This document shows, piece after piece, positions 17,139 to 25,476 of a DNA stretch of 64,000 bases. The notes under the pieces are model-generated. The model was given only the letters and a program-made list of their open reading frames with translations. It was not told where the DNA came from and made no database searches. Position 1 is the stretch's first letter. Every line of letters begins with the position of its first letter. The stretch comes from Kitasatospora azatica KCTC 9699 (GTDB lineage Bacteria > Actinomycetota > Actinomycetes > Streptomycetales > Streptomycetaceae), in assembly GCF_000744785.1 (NCBI RefSeq), contig NZ_JQMO01000003.1, forward strand, positions 2,356,001 through 2,420,000, read 5' to 3'. The position numbers and the translations under genes are program-made.

Positions 17139-19439
17139 TCAGACCGGCGGCAGCGCGTAGACCGTCGAGGCGAAGGTCGCGTAGAGCCGTTCGCCGTCGG
17201 TGGCCAGGAACCAGTCGTCGCCGGTGTCCAGGCCGTTCTTGAAGGTCCAGCGGATCTTCGCCTGCTTGATGTCCACCGCGTACACCCCCTCGGCGCCCCG
17301 GCCCGGAACGAACAGCGTCTCATGCACCAGGACCGGCGGGACCAATCCCGAAGCCGGTCGGGGCAGCGGGCAACTCCACAGCGGCTTACCGGTCTTGGCG
17401 TCCCAGGCGGTGACCGCGCTGGTGCCGTCGCCGCCGTAGACCACACCGCCCGCCGCCGTCACGGGGGTGAACATCCGCTTCTCGCCGGCCGGCACCTTGA
17501 TCTCCCACTGCTGGACGCCGTCGCTCAGCCGTACCGCCTGCAGGCCGGTGGACTCGGCCAGGCAGTACGCCTGGGTGTCGTCGGCGGCGGGCGGAAAGGC
17601 CGCCTTGGCGCCGGTGGTGGCGAACCAGACCTGCCGGCCGTCACCGCCGCTGCGGGCCACCAGGTTGTCCTGGTCGTCGGTGTAGTAGAGGTTGCCGCCG
17701 GCCACCAGGCTGTCGACCAGCGGGTCGGTGCCCTTCTTGCGCGGCTGGAACCAGACCTGGTCCTTGCCGTCGAGCGAGAAGCCGAACACGCCGTCGGTGC
17801 CGCTGGTGGTGACCTCTCCGGCGGGCAGCAGGGTGCCCAGCAGGAAGACGGTGTGGTCGTCGGCGCCCAGCAGGGTGCTCGCGCTGATCGTCCGGCCGTC
17901 CGGGAACTTGGTCACCGACTGCCAGTTGGGCACGCCGCTCCTGGAGTCGTAGCCCGCCACGCCGTTGAAGGTGCTGACGAACGCCCGGCCGCCGCCGCTG
18001 CCCAGGTAGGTCGCGCTGACCTCGCGGCGGGACCAGAGCACCGCGCCGGTGCTCGCGTCCAGCCCGACCAGCGCGTCACCGGGCGGGTGCAGCACGCCGT
18101 TCGAGATCCGCACGGGGGCGTAGGCGAGCCGGCCCTGCGCCGGGTACGTCCACAGCGGGCTCGGCGGCACGCCGTCCGGGCGGGCGCTGGTCGGGGCCGG
18201 GGCGGGCGTGCCGCTGGCAGTGGAGTTGGGGAACGAGGTGACCTGCGGGGAGGGCGAGGCCGGCGCGGTGGGGGAGCCGTTCGCGCTCGGCTTGCCGCCG
18301 CCGCTGCCGGAGAGCGCCCAGCCGGCGCCACCGGCCGCCGCCAGCGCGAGCACGCCGCCGCCGGCCAGCAGCAGGCCGCGCCGCGAGGGGCGGGACGCGG
18401 CGGGGGTCGTGGTGGTGGTGCCGGGGGTCGTGGTGGACGCGGTGCCGAGCTTCATCGTCCCCGGGTCGGCGGCCGGCCGACCGTCCGTCGCCGTCGGGGA
18501 GTACGCCGGGTGGACCGGGCCGGCGGTCGTCGCCGCGCGCTCGGGCGCCTCCATGTCCATCACCGAAGCCGCGTGCCGGGCCAGCGCGGAGGCCACCGGC
18601 GCCGGCAGCCAGCCGTCGCGCAGCAGCGCCTCCGGGCCCTCGGGCGCCAGCATCGCCGACAGCTGCTCGGCGGTGGGCCGCCGGGCCGGGTCCTTGGCCA
18701 GGCAGGCACCGACCGCTCCCCGCAGCTCCTCGGGCAGCACGCTCAGGTCCGGCTGGTCGTGCACCACCCGGTACAGCTGCGCCGCCGGACCCGACTCGCT
18801 CTCGAACGGGCCGTGCCCGGCCGCCGCGTAGAGCAGGACCGAGCCGAGCGAGAAGACGTCCCCCGCCGGGCCCATCGGCTGACCGGCCGCCTGCTCGGGC
18901 GACATGTACCCGGGCGAGCCGACCACGATCCCGGTCCGGGTCGTCTGGTCGCCGTCCAGCGCCCGCGCGATACCGAAGTCGATCACCCGCGGCCCGTCCG
19001 CCGCCAGCAGCACGTTGGACGGCTTGAGGTCCCGGTGCACCAGACCCGCCGCGTGCACCGCCGCCAGCGCCTGCGCCAACCCCGCACCCAGCGCCCGCAC
19101 CGAGTGCTCCGGCAGCGGCCCGTGCTCGCCCACCGCCTCGCTCAGCGACGGCCCGAGCACGTACGAGGTGGCCAACCAGGGCAGCGCACCGGCGACTTCG
19201 GCGTCCACCACCGGCGCGGTGTACTTCCCGTCCACCGCCCGCGCGGCCGCCACCTCCCGGGCGAAGCGCGTCAGGAACTCGGGGTCACCGGCGAGTTCGG
19301 GGCGCACCACCTTGACGGCCACGGTCCGCCCGCCCGCCGAGCGCGCCAGGTAGACCCGGCCCATCCCGCCCACGCCGAGTCTGGCGAGCAACCGGTACGG
19401 GCCGATGGCCTCGGGATCAGTGACGTCCAACGGGTCCAT
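17139..19439 (-). CDS. Transmembrane Ser/Thr protein kinase with PQQ beta-propeller (paralog B)
   Basis: A 766-residue kinase with the same architecture as its neighbour. It has the Gly loop LGVGGMGRVYLA, catalytic lysine in AVKVVRPE, canonical HRDLKPSNVLL, DFGIARALDG and GSPGYMSPEQAAG. A Pro/Ser-rich linker, one membrane helix (RRGLLLAGGGVLALAAAGGAGWALS) and outside PQQ-type repeats (STGAVLWSRREV, KTGKPLWSCPLP) follow. ATG 19439 is preceded by AGGGGGAGCC. It is divergent from the prepilin peptidase gene by 78 bp. The pair probably arose by tandem duplication, and unlike paralog A this copy retains every expected catalytic residue. Confidence 0.92.
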   Translation of the reverse strand: MDPLDVTDPEAIGPYRLLARLGVGGMGRVYLARSAGGRTVAVKVVRPELAGDPEFLTRFAREVAAARAVDGKYTAPVVDAEVAGALPWLATSYVLGPSLSEAVGEHGPLPEHSVRALGAGLAQALAAVHAAGLVHRDLKPSNVLLAADGPRVIDFGIARALDGDQTTRTGIVVGSPGYMSPEQAAGQPMGPAGDVFSLGSVLLYAAAGHGPFESESGPAAQLYRVVHDQPDLSVLPEELRGAVGACLAKDPARRPTAEQLSAMLAPEGPEALLRDGWLPAPVASALARHAASVMDMEAPERAATTAGPVHPAYSPTATDGRPAADPGTMKLGTASTTTPGTTTTTPAASRPSRRGLLLAGGGVLALAAAGGAGWALSGSGGGKPSANGSPTAPASPSPQVTSFPNSTASGTPAPAPTSARPDGVPPSPLWTYPAQGRLAYAPVRISNGVLHPPGDALVGLDASTGAVLWSRREVSATYLGSGGGRAFVSTFNGVAGYDSRSGVPNWQSVTKFPDGRTISASTLLGADDHTVFLLGTLLPAGEVTTSGTDGVFGFSLDGKDQVWFQPRKKGTDPLVDSLVAGGNLYYTDDQDNLVARSGGDGRQVWFATTGAKAAFPPAADDTQAYCLAESTGLQAVRLSDGVQQWEIKVPAGEKRMFTPVTAAGGVVYGGDGTSAVTAWDAKTGKPLWSCPLPRPASGLVPPVLVHETLFVPGRGAEGVYAVDIKQAKIRWTFKNGLDTGDDWFLATDGERLYATFASTVYALPPV

Positions 19440-19517
19440 GGGGCTCCCCCTTCGTACGGATCAAGCGAGCAGATCGTACGGGGCGTGGCCGACGCGCGGC
19501 AGGGTAAGGGGGGAGGC

Positions 19518-20228
19518 GTGACAGCTGAGATCTTGGGAGCGCTGGCCGGTTTGCTGGTCGCGCCGGTGCTGCGGGGGGCGGTGGCACGGTACGCGGTGGC
19601 GTACCGCGAGCCGGTCGCGGTGTGCGGCGGGTGCGCACGGGTGCCGCACTGGCTGCCGCCGACCGGGCGTTGCCCGGGGTGCGGGGCACGGTTCGGGGCG
19701 GCGCCGTTCGGGGTGGAGGCGGTGGCGGCCGCGGTGGGTGCGGGCGTCGGCGCGGGTGTTGGCGCGGCGGGGAGTTGGCCGATCGCGCTGGTACTGGCCT
19801 GGGTCGCGCTCTTCGGCGTGGTGCTCGCTTTCGTGGACGGCGCGGTGCACCGGCTGCCGGACGCCCTGACGCTGCCGCTCGGGGTGGGCGTCGCGGTGCT
19901 GCTCGCGGGCGCCGCACTGGTCGACCACCGGACCGGCGTGCTGACCAGGTGTCTGCTCGCCGCAGCCGTCTTCTTCCTGCTCTACGGCCTGCTGGCGCTG
20001 CTCGGCCCGATGGGCCTGGGCGATGCCAAACTCGCCCCCTCACTGGGCGCTTTGCTCGCCTGGTACGGCTGGCGCGCGGTATACCAGGGCGCCTTCGCCG
20101 GGTTCCTGCTGGCGGCGGCCTGGGGCCTGCTGCTGCTGGCGGCCAGGCGGGCGGGCCGCAAGGACCCGCTGCCGTTCGGGCCGTGCATGCTGCTCGGGGC
20201 GTTGGCCGGCGTGCTGGCGGGGGGTTGA
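19518..20228 (+). CDS. Prepilin peptidase, A24 family (PilD/TadV-like)
   Basis: A 236-residue polytopic membrane aspartic protease that cleaves leader peptides of type IV pilin-like proteins. Two CxxC pairs (CGGC, CPGCG) form the zinc site in the N-terminal loop. The first active-site Asp is in LAFVDGAVHRLPDALT and the second in the GLGDAKL motif. Several hydrophobic helices separate them, and the N-terminal methylase part is short. The start is GTG 19518 behind GGGGGGAGG. No pilin or Tad secretion genes are nearby, so its substrates lie elsewhere in the genome. It is divergent from kinase paralog B. Confidence 0.88.
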   Translation: MTAEILGALAGLLVAPVLRGAVARYAVAYREPVAVCGGCARVPHWLPPTGRCPGCGARFGAAPFGVEAVAAAVGAGVGAGVGAAGSWPIALVLAWVALFGVVLAFVDGAVHRLPDALTLPLGVGVAVLLAGAALVDHRTGVLTRCLLAAAVFFLLYGLLALLGPMGLGDAKLAPSLGALLAWYGWRAVYQGAFAGFLLAAAWGLLLLAARRAGRKDPLPFGPCMLLGALAGVLAGG

Positions 20229-20271
20229 CCCCTCGGGTCGACCCCTGGGCCACCCCCCCGCCGGCACGGTG

Positions 20272-20730
20272 TCACCAGGCGCCGGCGAGCTGCTTGGTGC
20301 TGACGTTCAGGCGGTTGAAGAGGTTGGTCACGCCGATCATCAGCACGATCGCGGCGAGCTGCTCCTCGGTGTAGTGCCGTGCCGCCTCGTCCCAGATCGC
20401 GTCCGGAACCGGGTCCGGCCGGTCGGCGAGCCGGGTGGCCGCCTCGGCGAGGTCGAGCGCGGCCCGCTCGGCGTCCGTGTAGTACGGCGCCTCCCGCCAG
20501 ACGGGGAGCGCGAAGAGCCGCTGGTCCGTCTCGCCGGCCTTCTTGGCATTGCGGGCGCCCCCGTCCACACAGGGGCCGCAGCCGTTGATCTGGCTGGCCC
20601 GCAGGTGCACCAGTTCCATGGTGATGCCGGGGACACCGCCTTTCTCGGCGGCCTTGAGGACGCCGAGGATGGCCGGCATCGCGTCGGGGATGATCACGGC
20701 GGGGTTCTGCATACGCGGCTGGGGCTGCAT
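20272..20730 (-). CDS. Carboxymuconolactone decarboxylase / AhpD-like protein
   Basis: A 152-residue alpha-helical protein of the CMD/AhpD superfamily, predicted peroxidase-type thiol protein. The active-site element reads QINGCGPCVDGGARNAKKAGETDQRL: the CxxC pair is present, but the His that normally follows (CxxCxxxH) is replaced by Gly. LAAIVLMIGVTNLFNRLNVSTKQ is the typical C-terminal helix. ATG 20730 is preceded by GGAGACAGCC, and the upstream region is shared with the divergent SGNH hydrolase gene. The missing His leaves catalytic competence open. Confidence 0.85.
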   Translation of the reverse strand: MQPQPRMQNPAVIIPDAMPAILGVLKAAEKGGVPGITMELVHLRASQINGCGPCVDGGARNAKKAGETDQRLFALPVWREAPYYTDAERAALDLAEAATRLADRPDPVPDAIWDEAARHYTEEQLAAIVLMIGVTNLFNRLNVSTKQLAGAW

Positions 20731-20908
20731 GGTGGCTGTCTCTCCGGTGTGTTGGGTGTTCTCGCTGCGTCGTACACAGCACTGACGGAGGGCGGGGCGG
20801 AAGTGTGACAGCGGACTGGGATCCCGATCTCGCGTGTCGTGCCCCGTGACGGACCGTGCTCCGTGCGTCACTGTCACAGACGGAGACGACTCGAAGAGGA
20901 GAGGCCGC

Positions 20909-21763
20909 ATGGACCCGCTGACTTGGGTGGCGCTGGGGGACTCGTACACCGCAGGGGTGATCGTGACCGCTGGGGAGACCTTCGAAATCCCGCGCGACGG
21001 CTGTCAGCGCACCACGCTCGCCTATCCGCAGGTGCTGGCCCGCAGGCTGGAGGAGCAGGTCGAGCTGGTCGACGTCAGCAGCGGGGGCGCCACCATCGCC
21101 CACATCGCGCAGCACCCGCAGGAGCCGGCGGGCAGCCAGTTCCCGCCGCTCAGCACCGACCCCGACTACCCCTACCAGCCGGTGCCGCCGCAGATCGAGG
21201 CGGTCTCCGAGAAGACCGACGTGATCACGGTGGGCGCCGGAATCGCGACCCTCGAATTCCTTCCGATGCTGATGGAGTGCATCACGCTCGGTCAGGACTC
21301 CGGCAACAGGGGTGCGCCCGGTCGCGATGCGCTCCAGGACGGCCTGCCGGCCCGACTGGCGGTGACGGCCGACGAGTTCAGTGAGATGCTCGCGGCCCTG
21401 CACGAGCGTGCGCCCTTCGCGCGCGTCATCACGGTCGGCTACCCGAGCATCTTCCCCGCCGATGCGGCTGCCGCCTCCTACGACAGCCCGACCCAGTACC
21501 TCTCGCTGACCCACGGCGACCTGGCCTGGCTGCGTGACGAGGTGTTGTTTCCGCTCAACCGCTTGATCGAGGAGGCGACCGCCGCCTCCGGGGACACCTT
21601 CGTGGACCTCGCCAAGGTGACCAGCGGGCACAGCGCGAGCGACCGCGACCGGTGGATCGAGGGCATGCTCCTCGACGATTTCAAGCCCGGCCTACTGCTG
21701 CCCAACGCCCGTGGACACGCCGCCGTCGCGCAGGCACTGCAGGACGCGCTCCTCAACAGCTGA
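20909..21763 (+). CDS. SGNH/GDSL-family hydrolase
   Basis: A 284-residue esterase/lipase-like hydrolase. Block I WVALGDSYTAG carries the nucleophile Ser. Block II is represented by DVSSGGATIAHI, block III by VITVGAGIATLEF with Gly-Ala-Gly in place of the common GxND, and block V by LLPNARGHAAVAQAL with the catalytic His. No signal peptide is visible, so it should be cytoplasmic, which is unusual because most Streptomyces SGNH enzymes are secreted. ATG 20909 follows GAAGAGGAGAGGCC. The missing Asn in block III makes the oxyanion hole atypical. Confidence 0.85.
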   Translation: MDPLTWVALGDSYTAGVIVTAGETFEIPRDGCQRTTLAYPQVLARRLEEQVELVDVSSGGATIAHIAQHPQEPAGSQFPPLSTDPDYPYQPVPPQIEAVSEKTDVITVGAGIATLEFLPMLMECITLGQDSGNRGAPGRDALQDGLPARLAVTADEFSEMLAALHERAPFARVITVGYPSIFPADAAAASYDSPTQYLSLTHGDLAWLRDEVLFPLNRLIEEATAASGDTFVDLAKVTSGHSASDRDRWIEGMLLDDFKPGLLLPNARGHAAVAQALQDALLNS

Positions 21764-21775
21764 GCGTCAGCGTCA

Positions 21776-21973
21776 TCAGACCAACTGCCCCTGCTGCTCG
21801 CCGGACGCGACGCAGCGGGGGCAGCGGCATGCGGGCCACTCGCCGGTGATCGGACGGGTGTAGGGCTCGCCGAGCCGGACGGTCTGCCGGGAGCGCGGGA
21901 TACGGCGGCCGGTGGGGGTGACCCGGTAGACGCGCAGGGTCATCCGGCTCGTGCGGGGGTTGCGGTTGCTCAT
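21776..21973 (-). CDS. Small zinc-ribbon-like hypothetical protein
   Basis: A 65-residue basic protein (many Arg, RMTLRVYRVTPTGRR) ending in a cysteine knuckle CRCPRC. Its position 12 bp downstream and convergent to the SGNH gene, next to an XRE/DUF397 cluster, matches small proteins often seen beside such regulators. No named family was recognised, and metal binding is a guess from the cysteines. Confidence 0.5.
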   Translation of the reverse strand: MSNRNPRTSRMTLRVYRVTPTGRRIPRSRQTVRLGEPYTRPITGEWPACRCPRCVASGEQQGQLV

Positions 21974-22063
21974 CGTGCTTGCCTCAGTTCGTGGTGCAGA
22001 AAGGGCAGTTGGGCCAACCCAGCGGGCAGGGCATGGGCCGACGGCGGGCGGCGGCGGAGATGG

Positions 22064-22098
22064 CGGAGGGGGTGGAGGGGGTGGAGGGGGTGGAGCGG
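22064..22098. repeat. 9-bp G-rich repeat (GGTGGAGGG)
   Basis: GGTGGAGGG recurs about three times with partial copies before it, giving a purine-rich strand. It lies between the small zinc-ribbon gene and the next minus-strand gene; no coding role is apparent. Confidence 0.7.
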
Positions 22099-22147
22099 CC
22101 GGAGGGGCGGATGAGGGCGCGCAGTCGGCGTGCGAGGGCGCGGACGA

Positions 22148-22432
22148 TCAACTCTGCGCACGCTTACGCGCCTTGAGCCCGTCGCGGAGCAGGTCGGTCA
22201 GCTCGTGCGCGACCTCCGGGCGGATTCGGCCCAGCTCCACCAGGACGTCCCCGGTGAAGCGGCCCTCGTACCAGTCCACACAGGCCGAGGGGAAGGCGAT
22301 CCCGGCCAGGCTGGCCACGGCTCTCAAATCCTCCAAGGCATCGTCGGCCACCTCACGCTTCGTCCGGATGATCCTCGTCAGGCGAGACGGTTCGCTGCTC
22401 TTTGTCACCGGTTGACTCCCTTCTGTTGCCAT
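22148..22432 (-). CDS. Small hypothetical protein beside XRE regulator
   Basis: A 94-residue soluble protein, MATEGSQPV at the start, with a helical core DDALEDLRAVASLAGIAFPSACVDWYEGRFTGDVLVELG and RPEVAHELTDLLRDGL. ATG 22432 has GGGAGTG 5 bp upstream. It is divergent from the XRE/DUF5753 gene, a common arrangement in Streptomyces where small partners accompany these regulators. The family was not recognised. Confidence 0.6.
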   Translation of the reverse strand: MATEGSQPVTKSSEPSRLTRIIRTKREVADDALEDLRAVASLAGIAFPSACVDWYEGRFTGDVLVELGRIRPEVAHELTDLLRDGLKARKRAQS

Positions 22433-22514
22433 TTCACTCCCAAGCATCGGCATCTGTGCTTACGATCGGAAGGACTTCTAGCTTCCACTTCGGCCATGAG
22501 GACTTGGGGTAACT

Positions 22515-23357
22515 GTGGTCAACCAGAAGAAGCTTGATCCGACGTCGGGCCCGTATGCCGCCTTCGGCGTGCAACTCCGCAGGTTGCGCAACGAGAAGGG
22601 GTGGACGCAGACCCAGCTCGGGAAGCGGATGGGCTTCTCGGACACCCATGTCTCGGCGGTGGAAACGGCGCTGAAATCCCCCACGCGGAAGTTCGCACAG
22701 CTGGCCGATCAGGCGTTGGGTACGGGCGGGACGCTGCTGCTGATGTGGCATCAGGCGCAGCACGGGGCGTTGATGGAGGGGTACACAGAATTCACTCAGC
22801 GCGAGGCGGAAGCCATCGCGATGAGGCTGTTCGAGATCAATGTGATTCCCAGCCTGCTTCAGACTCCGGAGTACGCGCAGGCGTACCAGAACGCAGAGGT
22901 CCGACGCGGCCGCATCACGCAGGAGCAGGCGGATGAGCGCGTGGCGATCCTGCTTGCCCGCCAGCGGTGCCTCGATCGAGCGCCCGTGCCGACCATCCAC
23001 GCTGTCCTCGACGAAGCCTGCCTGCGGCGACCGATTGGCGGCCGGGAGGGGATGATCAGGCAGCTGGGCCATCTTGAGACCCTTGCGCAGCGTCCGGGGA
23101 TCACCATGCAGGTTGCGCCATTCGAGTTGGGCGAAGATCGTCCCTTCGCCTATCCGGTAAGGCTGTTGACCCTGCCGCACCGCGCAATGGTTGGTTACGT
23201 GGAGACGCTTAAGCGCGGGTACCTCGAGCGAGATGTGGAGACTGTGGCCGGATGGGCCAGGGACTACGATCACCTGCAGGTTGAGGCGCTCCCGCGGGCC
23301 GCGTCCCTCCGCTTCATCCGGGATGTACGAAAGGACTTTGAGAACCATGCACAGTGA
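22515..23357 (+). CDS. XRE-family regulator with DUF5753
   Basis: A 280-residue protein with an N-terminal helix-turn-helix (FGVQLRRLRNEKGWTQTQLGKRMGFSDTHVSAVETALKSPTRKFAQLADQAL, residues 18-70) and a C-terminal DUF5753 domain. The DUF5753 part is marked by FEINVIPSLLQTPEYAQA, RRGRITQEQADERVAILLARQ, PTIHAVLDEACLRRPIGG and ITMQVAPF. These proteins, with DUF397 partners, affect development and antibiotic production in Streptomyces (BldB/WhiJ-like loci); the ligand is unknown. Its stop overlaps the DUF397 start by 11 bp, so the two are translationally coupled. Confidence 0.92.
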   Translation: MVNQKKLDPTSGPYAAFGVQLRRLRNEKGWTQTQLGKRMGFSDTHVSAVETALKSPTRKFAQLADQALGTGGTLLLMWHQAQHGALMEGYTEFTQREAEAIAMRLFEINVIPSLLQTPEYAQAYQNAEVRRGRITQEQADERVAILLARQRCLDRAPVPTIHAVLDEACLRRPIGGREGMIRQLGHLETLAQRPGITMQVAPFELGEDRPFAYPVRLLTLPHRAMVGYVETLKRGYLERDVETVAGWARDYDHLQVEALPRAASLRFIRDVRKDFENHAQ

Positions 23358-23553
23358 CCTGTCCGGCGCTTCGTGGCGCAAGAGTTCGTACAGCCAGCAG
23401 GGTGGAGAGTGCATCGAGGTCGCCGACGGCTTCGCCGCCGTCACCCCCGTCCGTGACTCCAAGGACCCCGAAGGCCCCGCCCTCGTCTTCCCCGCCGAAG
23501 CCTTCGCCGCCTTCGTCGCCGCAGCCAAGTCCGGTGCTTTCGACCTCCTCTGA
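23347..23553 (+). CDS. DUF397 domain protein
   Basis: A 68-residue protein with the DUF397 signature SGASWRKSSYSQQGGECIEVADG, VTPVRDSKDPEGPALVF and a terminal helix EAFAAFVAAAKSG. It overlaps the XRE/DUF5753 gene and ends 6 bp before a strong hairpin terminator. Partners of this type are thought to act with the XRE protein as a regulatory pair, in some cases with toxin-antitoxin-like behaviour. Confidence 0.93.
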   Translation: MHSDLSGASWRKSSYSQQGGECIEVADGFAAVTPVRDSKDPEGPALVFPAEAFAAFVAAAKSGAFDLL

Positions 23554-23559
23554 CGCACA

Positions 23560-23600
23560 GTCCTGGGAGGCCCCGGGTCAAAGCCGGGGTCTCCCAGGAC
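23560..23600. terminator. Terminator after DUF397 gene, bidirectional
   Basis: A 17-bp stem GTCCTGGGAGGCCCCGG / CCGGGGTCTCCCAGGAC with one G-U pair and a 7-nt loop, placed between the DUF397 gene and the convergent membrane protein gene. Confidence 0.88.
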
Positions 23601-23609
23601 TTGGGCGGG

Positions 23610-24023
23610 TCAGCGCGCCCTGGCAAAGGCCGCGCGGAGCCCGGATCCGTTGACGATGAACGCCGCTGGGGCGAGCGCGAGCGCGGCGGCGACCTGCATG
23701 GCTATGAACCACGGCGGGAGGATGCCGGGGATCAGGTCGATGGCAAGGATGGCGATCGGCGCGACGACCGAGATGATGCGGACCCGCAGGAAGGCCGATC
23801 GCGATCCCCGGGCGGCGCGGCCCGTCAGCCAGTAGGCCACCACGGCACTCGCGAGCACTCCGGCGGTCCGCCCCCACATGAACGAGGTCGGCTCCCTTCC
23901 GGTGACCGAGAGCACGACGTCCACGACCAGGACGGCGGCGCTGAGTGCGCCGTAGGCGGCGACGAACTTCCTGACCCTGCCGAAGGCTTGGTGGGTGAGC
24001 TGCCGGTGGCTGGCGGTTTCCAT
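23610..24023 (-). CDS. Four-helix membrane protein
   Basis: A 137-residue integral membrane protein with four hydrophobic segments (YGALSAAVLVVDVVLSV, AGVLASAVVAYWLTG, IISVVAPIAILAIDLIPGI, FIAMQVAAALALAPAAFIV). Function unknown. ATG 24023 is preceded by GGGAAAAGAGAGAC. It is divergent from the histidine kinase gene (193-bp gap) and might be a target or accessory of that two-component system. Confidence 0.75.
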   Translation of the reverse strand: METASHRQLTHQAFGRVRKFVAAYGALSAAVLVVDVVLSVTGREPTSFMWGRTAGVLASAVVAYWLTGRAARGSRSAFLRVRIISVVAPIAILAIDLIPGILPPWFIAMQVAAALALAPAAFIVNGSGLRAAFARAR

Positions 24024-24216
24024 GTCTCTCTTTTCCCCTCGTACGTCGAGCCGTCTGACGTGCTTTCGATGCTAGGGAGCCGCCCGGGGACGCGGTATGG
24101 GCCTGGACGCACAGAGGGGTGGGGCCAGACCCACTTCGGAGCCGATGGAGGCGGAATCGGGCTCCGCGCGGTGCAGAGTGGCATCAGCAAGCCGCACCGG
24201 CAGGAGGGAGTGGGTC

Positions 24217-25476
24217 ATGCGACAGGTCGTCTCGTGGGTGACTGATGCCTGCGTGGGGTTCGTACGGGCGTGCATCGTGGTGGCCGTCAGCATGCTGGTC
24301 CCGGCGGTGTGGGCCGCCGCCGTGGCGCTGGGGATCTGGTGGGGAGCCGGGAACCCGTGGTCCTGGCTGGCGCCGTCGGTGCTGGTCTGCGTGGGCACGA
24401 TCGTGCTGTCCCGCCCGGTCTGCCGGCTGGTCCGCCTCCTCGTCGCGCGATGGACCGCCACCGTCATCCCGGCCGGATACCGGCAGGCGGGGCCGGTGAC
24501 GCAGCTGTCCACCGGGTACTGGTGGAACGGCTTCAGCTACGAGCGCACCAGCCGCGATGCCCTGATGGACCAGAAGTGGCGGCTCCGCTGGGGCGATCCG
24601 GCCACCTGGCGCGACCTGCGGTTCACGGGGATCGTGCCGTTCACGGCGGGCGTGGTCGCGGCCGTCCCGCCGGCCGGAGCGGCGCTGGCGGTCCTCGGGC
24701 TCAGCCAATCCGTGCTCGCCATGCGCCTGTTCGGGCTGCTCGGCCTGGTCGTGGCCGTCGCGGCTGCCCCGTATGCCTGGCGGTCCGTCGAGCCGGTGGC
24801 CGTCCGCTTCCTGCGCCCGTCGCGAGCGATGGCGCTGGCGGAGCGGGTGGACGAGCTGACCGCCCAGCGCGCGGACACCACGATCGCGCAGGCGGCCGAG
24901 ATCCGCCGGATCGAGCGGGACCTGCACGACGGGGCGCAGGCCCGCCTGGTCGCACTCGGGCTCTCACTGGCGACGGCGGAGAAGCTGATGGAGACCGACC
25001 CTGCCCGGGCGCGGGCGCTGATGCGGGAGGCGCGCGCCGGCGCGGCCACCTCACTCACCGAGCTCCGCGATCTGGTCCAAGGCATCAACCCGCCGGTGCT
25101 GAACGACCGAGGGCTGATCGACGCGGTGCGCGCCCTCGCCCTGGACAGCCCGCTCGAAGCGGCCGTCAGAGCCGAGGTCCAGCTTCGCCTGGACCCGCCG
25201 ATCGAGTCCGCCCTCTACTTCGGAACCGCCGAACTGCTGACCAACGCGGCCAAGCACGCCCGTGCGACCCGGGCGCTGATCTCCATCGCCCGGAACGACA
25301 CCCACATCCTCGTCGAGGTCGAGGACAACGGGCGGGGCGGCGCCGACCTGCGAGCCGGCGGCGGACTGGCGGGGCTGCGCCGCCGCCTCGCGGTCTTCGA
25401 CGGCACCCTGGAGATCACCAGCCCGGCAGGAGGACCGACCCACGCGAGGATGATGGTGCCGTGCGAATCGTCGTAG
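24217..25476 (+). CDS. Sensor histidine kinase (HisKA_3 / NarL-type)
   Basis: A 419-residue membrane sensor. Several hydrophobic segments fill residues 10-200 (CIVVAVSMLVPAVWAAAVALGIWW, FGLLGLVVAVAAAPYAW). The HisKA_3 phosphoacceptor is in RIERDLHDGAQARLVALGLSLA. The HATPase has the N-box YFGTAELLTNAAKHA, G1 VEDNGRGGADL and GGLAGLRRRLAVFDG. ATG 24217 behind CAGGAGGGAG was chosen; an upstream in-frame start at 24097 would add 40 unlikely residues. It overlaps the response regulator by 16 bp. The signal is unknown. Confidence 0.92.
   Translation: MRQVVSWVTDACVGFVRACIVVAVSMLVPAVWAAAVALGIWWGAGNPWSWLAPSVLVCVGTIVLSRPVCRLVRLLVARWTATVIPAGYRQAGPVTQLSTGYWWNGFSYERTSRDALMDQKWRLRWGDPATWRDLRFTGIVPFTAGVVAAVPPAGAALAVLGLSQSVLAMRLFGLLGLVVAVAAAPYAWRSVEPVAVRFLRPSRAMALAERVDELTAQRADTTIAQAAEIRRIERDLHDGAQARLVALGLSLATAEKLMETDPARARALMREARAGAATSLTELRDLVQGINPPVLNDRGLIDAVRALALDSPLEAAVRAEVQLRLDPPIESALYFGTAELLTNAAKHARATRALISIARNDTHILVEVEDNGRGGADLRAGGGLAGLRRRLAVFDGTLEITSPAGGPTHARMMVPCESS

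Noticed and set aside
17004..19517. Very long plus-strand open frame antisense to kinase paralog B
   Set aside because: Composition-driven frame opposite a real gene; only its last 237 codons, in the prepilin peptidase, are genuine.
21970..22161. Pro/His/Leu-rich minus-strand frame over the G-rich repeat
   Set aside because: It is a translation of the 9-bp repeat, with no start signal.
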